Below, in pieces: positions 6,663 through 9,192 of a stretch of 9,192 nucleotides of DNA (position 1 is its first letter; every line of letters starts with the position of its first letter). The notes below the pieces were generated by a model, which worked only from the letters and a program-made list of their open reading frames with translations, searched no databases and was not told where the DNA came from. A program made the translations under genes and the position numbers. Where the stretch lies: positions 1 through 9,192 of the forward strand of contig QHUF01000149.1 in assembly GCA_003221075.1 (NCBI GenBank). Direction: 5' to 3'. Source of the DNA: Gemmatimonadota bacterium. Lineage in GTDB: Bacteria; Gemmatimonadota; Gemmatimonadetes; Gemmatimonadales; GWC2-71-9.

Positions 6663-8498
6663 CTACGTTGTTAGAAGACGCCAAGACGCTAAGACGCCTG
6701 AGTTCGCCAACGCAAAGAAGGATCCGACTCTATACAGCGCCTGGAGATTCGCGAGGTCGTAGAGCACAATCTTCAGCCCTGCGAACGCCGCCACCCCGAG
6801 CCCAATCGAGCGAATCAGCTTGTGATTCAGGCGGAATCCGAGGAACACGAGCCCCCCCGCAAACAGCAGCCACCAGACGCTGAGCGCGAGATCGCCGGCG
6901 AGCGGAGCCATGCGCGCGAAGTATTCGTGAAGTTGGATCGACCCGCCGGCAAACACGGCCGAGCCGGATAGGGCCCACATCAGCGACACCAATTTTCCCG
7001 GGGTCCCCCACCAGCGCGCCGCGACCGCGGTGCCGGCCACGACGACATAGAGTGCGAGCGCCCAGCTGTCGGTGAACACGGAAGGCTGATACTCGCGCAC
7101 CGAGAGAGCCGCCGAAAACAGACAGACCCACGCCGCCGTCGCCAACGCTGCCGCCGCGTGACGCCCTCCTGGTCTTCCAGCCTCGCGTTCGGCGGCCAGC
7201 GCGGTCAAGGCGAGCACGGTCCATCCGATCGTCACACTGGCGGCCGGCCACGGGAACGCGATTGCGAGGGCGACGAGCAAAAACCCTGTAATGAGGTGAG
7301 ACGCGTTGCGGCGGACCCAGCCGGCGGGCAGATAGGCGGCCGCGAGCGCGGCCGGGACGACCTGAAATGAGTCTTGAAGGAGACGCGTCTGGACCGCGTT
7401 GGCGAGCAGCATGAACGCGACCGGGTTCACGATGAACAAGAGTCGTTCGACGGCTACGTCGGTCACTCCGAGAGCGCGTTCCGTCTCCGGACTGAACGGG
7501 TCGCGGATGAGCTGTTGCCACCAGAGCACGCCGGTGACGGCTGCTGCCGCGCCCAAAGCGAGCCAGCGCGTGCCGTCCGATCCCACGACTCCGGCGAGGC
7601 CGATGGCCAGGATCACCCAGGCGATCAGCAGGATGCCGACCCGCGCCTCGGGCCAGGACCGGCGGAGCGTCACGTGCAGCGCGAGCAGCGCCGCGGCCGC
7701 GACCAACCAGGTACCGAGCGGTGTTGCGATGGCCGGCGCGGCTCCCGCGGAAGCAAGGATTAGATATCCGAACAGGGCGACGTTGAACGTCGGCCGCCAG
7801 TTCATCGCATACGCGGTGATGGCCGTGCCGAGTCCGATCACTTCGAGGTAGCCGAGAAAGCCCTGCGGATTGGGGGCGGTGGCGAGAATCATCGGCGCGA
7901 GGTACGCGCCGCCCAGCGCCCAGATAGCCAGGCCTTCGATCTCGTGGTGGAGCGCGAGCATCGTGACCGCCACAGTCGTCAGGGCGAGCAGCAAGATGCC
8001 GACGCGGCGCTCCATGAGCGCGTACGGTCCTGCGGCCGCCCACAGACCCAGGTAGACGAGACCGCCCCCTGCCCCGATCATCGCGGCCCCATACCCTCGC
8101 ATTCCTCGCCGGATGCGATCATGTCCCCAGGCGGCGACCGCGATGCCGACGGCGACGGCCCCGATCGACCGCAGCAACGGCGAGATCCAGCCGCGATCGA
8201 ACGCGTACTTGAGAAAGAGCCCCGCGGCGATCAGCAACGCCGCCACGCCGACCGCCAGCAAGCCGCGTTGTCCGAACCACTGCTCGAGGTCGTCGCGGCG
8301 GGGGGCGGGGGCGGCCGTGTCCGGCACCAGCGCGTAGACGGCCGGGGCCGGGGTGTCTTGAGGTTTCGGTGTCGGGGAGCGGATACCGCGCAGTTGCTCG
8401 GACGTGTTCGTGACGAAGGTCAGGCGGCGTACGATGTTCTCGAGCGTCGCGACCCGACGCTCCAGCTGCTCGATGACGTCCTTTTGCTCGTCGGTCAC
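6663..8498 (-). CDS. DUF2339 family polytopic membrane protein
   Basis: Predicted inner-membrane protein of unknown function (DUF2339). 611 aa from GTG 8498, which overlaps the stop of the upstream gene as GTGA. The open frame continues upstream to 8867 but that part is an arginine-rich shadow of the neighbouring gene. Layout: a short coiled-coil-like N-terminus (about 2-27, E-Q-L-E-R-R-V-A-T-L-E); a Pro/Ala-rich linker (about 41-66); then from about residue 80 a long run of roughly fifteen or more hydrophobic helices. Family features include the first-helix segment with W-F-G at 74-76, L-F-L-K-Y-A-F-D-R-G-W-I-S-P and a G-A-G-G-G turn. Near the C-terminus L-K-I-V-L-Y-D-L-A-N-L-Q-A-L-Y-R-V-G-S-F is normal for the family, but the residues after it depart from the expected last helix and are encoded by a tandem repeat. 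The final helix may be altered or lost. Function is not known. Confidence 0.85.
   Translation of the reverse strand: MTDEQKDVIEQLERRVATLENIVRRLTFVTNTSEQLRGIRSPTPKPQDTPAPAVYALVPDTAAPAPRRDDLEQWFGQRGLLAVGVAALLIAAGLFLKYAFDRGWISPLLRSIGAVAVGIAVAAWGHDRIRRGMRGYGAAMIGAGGGLVYLGLWAAAGPYALMERRVGILLLALTTVAVTMLALHHEIEGLAIWALGGAYLAPMILATAPNPQGFLGYLEVIGLGTAITAYAMNWRPTFNVALFGYLILASAGAAPAIATPLGTWLVAAAALLALHVTLRRSWPEARVGILLIAWVILAIGLAGVVGSDGTRWLALGAAAAVTGVLWWQQLIRDPFSPETERALGVTDVAVERLLFIVNPVAFMLLANAVQTRLLQDSFQVVPAALAAAYLPAGWVRRNASHLITGFLLVALAIAFPWPAASVTIGWTVLALTALAAEREAGRPGGRHAAAALATAAWVCLFSAALSVREYQPSVFTDSWALALYVVVAGTAVAARWWGTPGKLVSLMWALSGSAVFAGGSIQLHEYFARMAPLAGDLALSVWWLLFAGGLVFLGFRLNHKLIRSIGLGVAAFAGLKIVLYDLANLQALYRVGSFFALANSGVLASWRLLTT
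6675..6722. repeat. AAGACGCC-type tandem repeat forming the 3' end of the DUF2339 gene
   Basis: Three head-to-tail 8-mers, AAGACGCC, AAGACGCT and AAGACGCC, occupy 6675-6698 on the plus strand and differ at one position. They continue into TGAGTTCGCCAACGCAAAG, which resembles the same theme (GCC-AA-CGC-AAAG). I recall similar strings (G-G-C-G-T-C-T-T on the other strand) as short dispersed intergenic elements in several environmental phyla; I could not check this. The repeat lies inside the reading frame of the convergent minus-strand gene and encodes its last residues, as described for that gene. The 8-bp period is not a multiple of three, so it does not produce a peptide repeat. Confidence 0.75.
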
Positions 8499-8917
8499 AC
8501 CACGGCGGCCAGGCGTCGCGATCCGGCGACCGTAATCGCGACCGTCACCGCGACGATGATGGCGATATCGGGGATCCACCCAAGCTCTGTGGCGGGCACG
8601 GCCATTTGCACAAAGTACATCACGAAGTCGAACAGCCCGATCAGCAAGCCGAGGAGGACGGTGGCGTGCAGCCCGCGGCCCAGCTGGGTGAGTACGCTGC
8701 CCGTCACCAGTGCCACGGCGCCCTGCCCGGCGGCGAGACCGACCGATACGGCGGCGTCTTCGAACAGGGTGCGCCACCATCCCGGCCGCGTCGCGTGGTA
8801 GCTGAAGAACCACGTATGGAGGAGGGAGATCGCCACCCCGGCCACCACGGCGCACAGCGTGGCCCACACCGCGTAGCCGATCACGATCCTCATCCGATCG
8901 CCGGTGTCGCTACCCAT
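8495..8917 (-). CDS. Hypothetical four-helix membrane protein, coupled to DUF2339 gene
   Basis: 140-aa protein I do not recognise. Four hydrophobic segments are visible, about 10-33, 53-77, 83-107 and 115-133, with short loops, so a small integral membrane protein. The second loop carries R-P-G-W-W-R (44-49), and acidic residues fall within or near the helices (E53, D54, D97, E111, D117). There is no cysteine pattern, nucleotide-binding motif or signal peptide cleavage site. The start ATG 8915-8917 is chosen over the upstream in-frame start at 8968 because GAGGGAGGA at 8922-8930 is a strong ribosome site four bases away, the best one in the window. The stop TGA (8495-8497) overlaps the next start as GTGA, so it is probably co-translated with the DUF2339 protein and may assist it. 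Function unknown. Confidence 0.8.
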   Translation of the reverse strand: MGSDTGDRMRIVIGYAVWATLCAVVAGVAISLLHTWFFSYHATRPGWWRTLFEDAAVSVGLAAGQGAVALVTGSVLTQLGRGLHATVLLGLLIGLFDFVMYFVQMAVPATELGWIPDIAIIVAVTVAITVAGSRRLAAVV

Positions 8918-8921
8918 GCGG

Positions 8922-8930
8922 TCCTCCCTC
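8922..8930 (-). promoter_or_regulatory. Strong Shine-Dalgarno deciding the start of the four-helix protein
   Basis: Minus-strand GAGGGAGGA, ending four bases before the ATG at 8917. It is complementary to the 16S rRNA 3' end over most of its length. It excludes the longer in-frame start at 8968, which has no such site. Its strength contrasts with the weak or absent sites before most genes in the window. Confidence 0.75.
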
Positions 8931-9006
8931 GCCCGAGGGTATCGGGGCGCCGGAGCAAATGTGAGCACTGCGGCGCACCCCCGCTAGTCAGCGGTGGGCG
9001 GCCGCG

Positions 9007-9012
9007 TATCTT
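9007..9012 (+). promoter_or_regulatory. Tentative -10 element for the right-edge plus-strand gene
   Basis: TATCTT, followed by A, in the 180-bp gap between the divergent genes starting at 8917 and 9098. It is a fair -10 match. The -35 region about 17 bp upstream overlaps a small hairpin (CCGCT-agtc-AGCGG, 8981-8994) and has no good consensus. Transcription would start near 9019, giving a leader of about 80 nt before GTG 9098. No convincing promoter was found for the minus-strand gene in this gap. The rest of the gap (8931-9059) is GC-rich with short inverted repeats and holds no other feature that I can support. Confidence 0.3.
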
Positions 9013-9059
9013 AGGCGTGTCGTTATCGCGACGTTCCCGTGCACGCGCGGGTGGGGGGG

Positions 9060-9101
9060 ATGAACTCCATGATCGGTGACCTCGCGCTCCTCCTGCCGTG
9101 A
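9060..9101 (+). CDS. Possible 10-13 codon leader ORF coupled to the next gene
   Basis: Two in-frame ATGs, at 9060 and 9069, open a tiny frame (10 residues from the second, M-I-G-D-L-A-L-L-L-P, 13 from the first). Its stop TGA (9099-9101) overlaps the next start as GTGA. A run of seven G followed by A at 9053-9060 sits 8 nt before the ATG at 9069, a plausible ribosome site by spacing. The downstream GTG has no site of its own, so this could be a translational-coupling leader. It could also be chance, given its length. Confidence 0.3.
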   Translation: MNSMIGDLALLLP

Positions 9102-9192
9102 CCCCTCGCCAACTGGCTCCTCCAGCCTCGAAGCGGGCGCTGAGCCTCCGGGTGACGTTGCTCGCCGTCGCCCTCGCGACCGGCGCGTATGC
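9098..9192 (+). CDS. Partial unknown protein with N-terminal hydrophobic segment, cut by right edge
   Basis: 31 codons are visible from GTG 9098, running off the window. The translation has a basic, proline-containing start (M-T-P-R-Q-L-A-P-P-A-S-K-R-A-L-S-L-R) followed by a hydrophobic stretch (V-T-L-L-A-V-A-L-A-T-G-A-Y-A). This is a typical signal-anchor or signal-peptide pattern, seen for example at the N-terminus of sensor kinases and exported proteins. There is too little sequence to name a family. The frame has a stop at 9077-9079, so GTG 9098 is the first usable start; a later GTG within the frame is also possible. The upstream mini-ORF overlaps it by GTGA. Confidence 0.5.
   Translation, partial: MTPRQLAPPASKRALSLRVTLLAVALATGAY

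Noticed and set aside
6660..6722. Bidirectional terminator between dcd and the DUF2339 gene
   Set aside because: The 8-mer repeats are direct, not inverted, and no stable stem with a T-run was found.
8499..8867. 123-residue N-terminal extension of the DUF2339 frame
   Set aside because: It is arginine-rich shadow translation of the adjacent membrane-protein gene; GTG 8498 with the GTGA overlap is the natural start.
8981..8994. Hairpin CCGCT-agtc-AGCGG as a terminator or riboswitch
   Set aside because: Only a five-base stem, no T-run, and it lies upstream of both divergent genes; expected by chance in GC-rich DNA.

Overview
This is a high-GC bacterial window dominated by a respiratory complex I (NDH-1) operon on the minus strand. 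Gene order is nuoA-B-C-D-E-F-G, running from about 6053 down to base 1. nuoG is cut by the left edge, and nuoH onward would lie outside. nuoC and nuoD are separate genes. The A-to-E junctions are tight: a 4-nt gap, then GTGA, ATGA and ATGA overlaps. The seven encoded subunits form the NADH-dehydrogenase and connecting parts of complex I plus membrane subunit NuoA. All expected FMN, Fe-S and quinone-site ligands in the visible parts are present. No 16S or other taxonomic marker is present. High GC, protein style and weak Shine-Dalgarno use suggest a Gemmatimonadota-like or similar environmental lineage, but this is impression only.

Region by region: 1-1316 holds partial nuoG, including the optional fourth Fe-S site (N7) and signs of a shortened C-terminal domain. 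1330-2610 is nuoF. 2611-2692 is an AT-rich, repeat- and palindrome-filled spacer, the only sizeable gap in the operon. 2693-5662 carries nuoE, D, C and B, and 5667-6053 carries nuoA. A 45-bp divergent spacer separates nuoA from dcd (6099-6659, plus strand), which encodes dCTP deaminase. dcd converges, with a 3-bp gap, on a two-gene minus-strand operon. That operon encodes a 140-aa four-helix membrane protein (8495-8917) and a 611-aa DUF2339 polytopic membrane protein (6663-8498), joined by a GTGA overlap. At the right edge a plus-strand reading frame starts at GTG 9098 with a hydrophobic N-terminal segment, preceded by a tiny leader ORF.

How the genes fit together: NuoE/F/G oxidise NADH and pass electrons through Fe-S clusters to NuoB (cluster N2) and the quinone site on NuoD, with NuoC as scaffold and NuoA helping join the arm to the membrane. 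dcd supplies dUTP for dTTP synthesis and has no obvious functional link to the operon. The DUF2339 pair is of unknown function.

I see no clear undescribed system. The most unusual sequence features are two short non-coding repeat elements. One is the AT-rich element in the nuoE-nuoF gap. The other is an AAGACGCC-type tandem repeat that seems to supply the last ~17 codons of the DUF2339 gene. No tRNA, rRNA, CRISPR array, IS element or transposase was seen.
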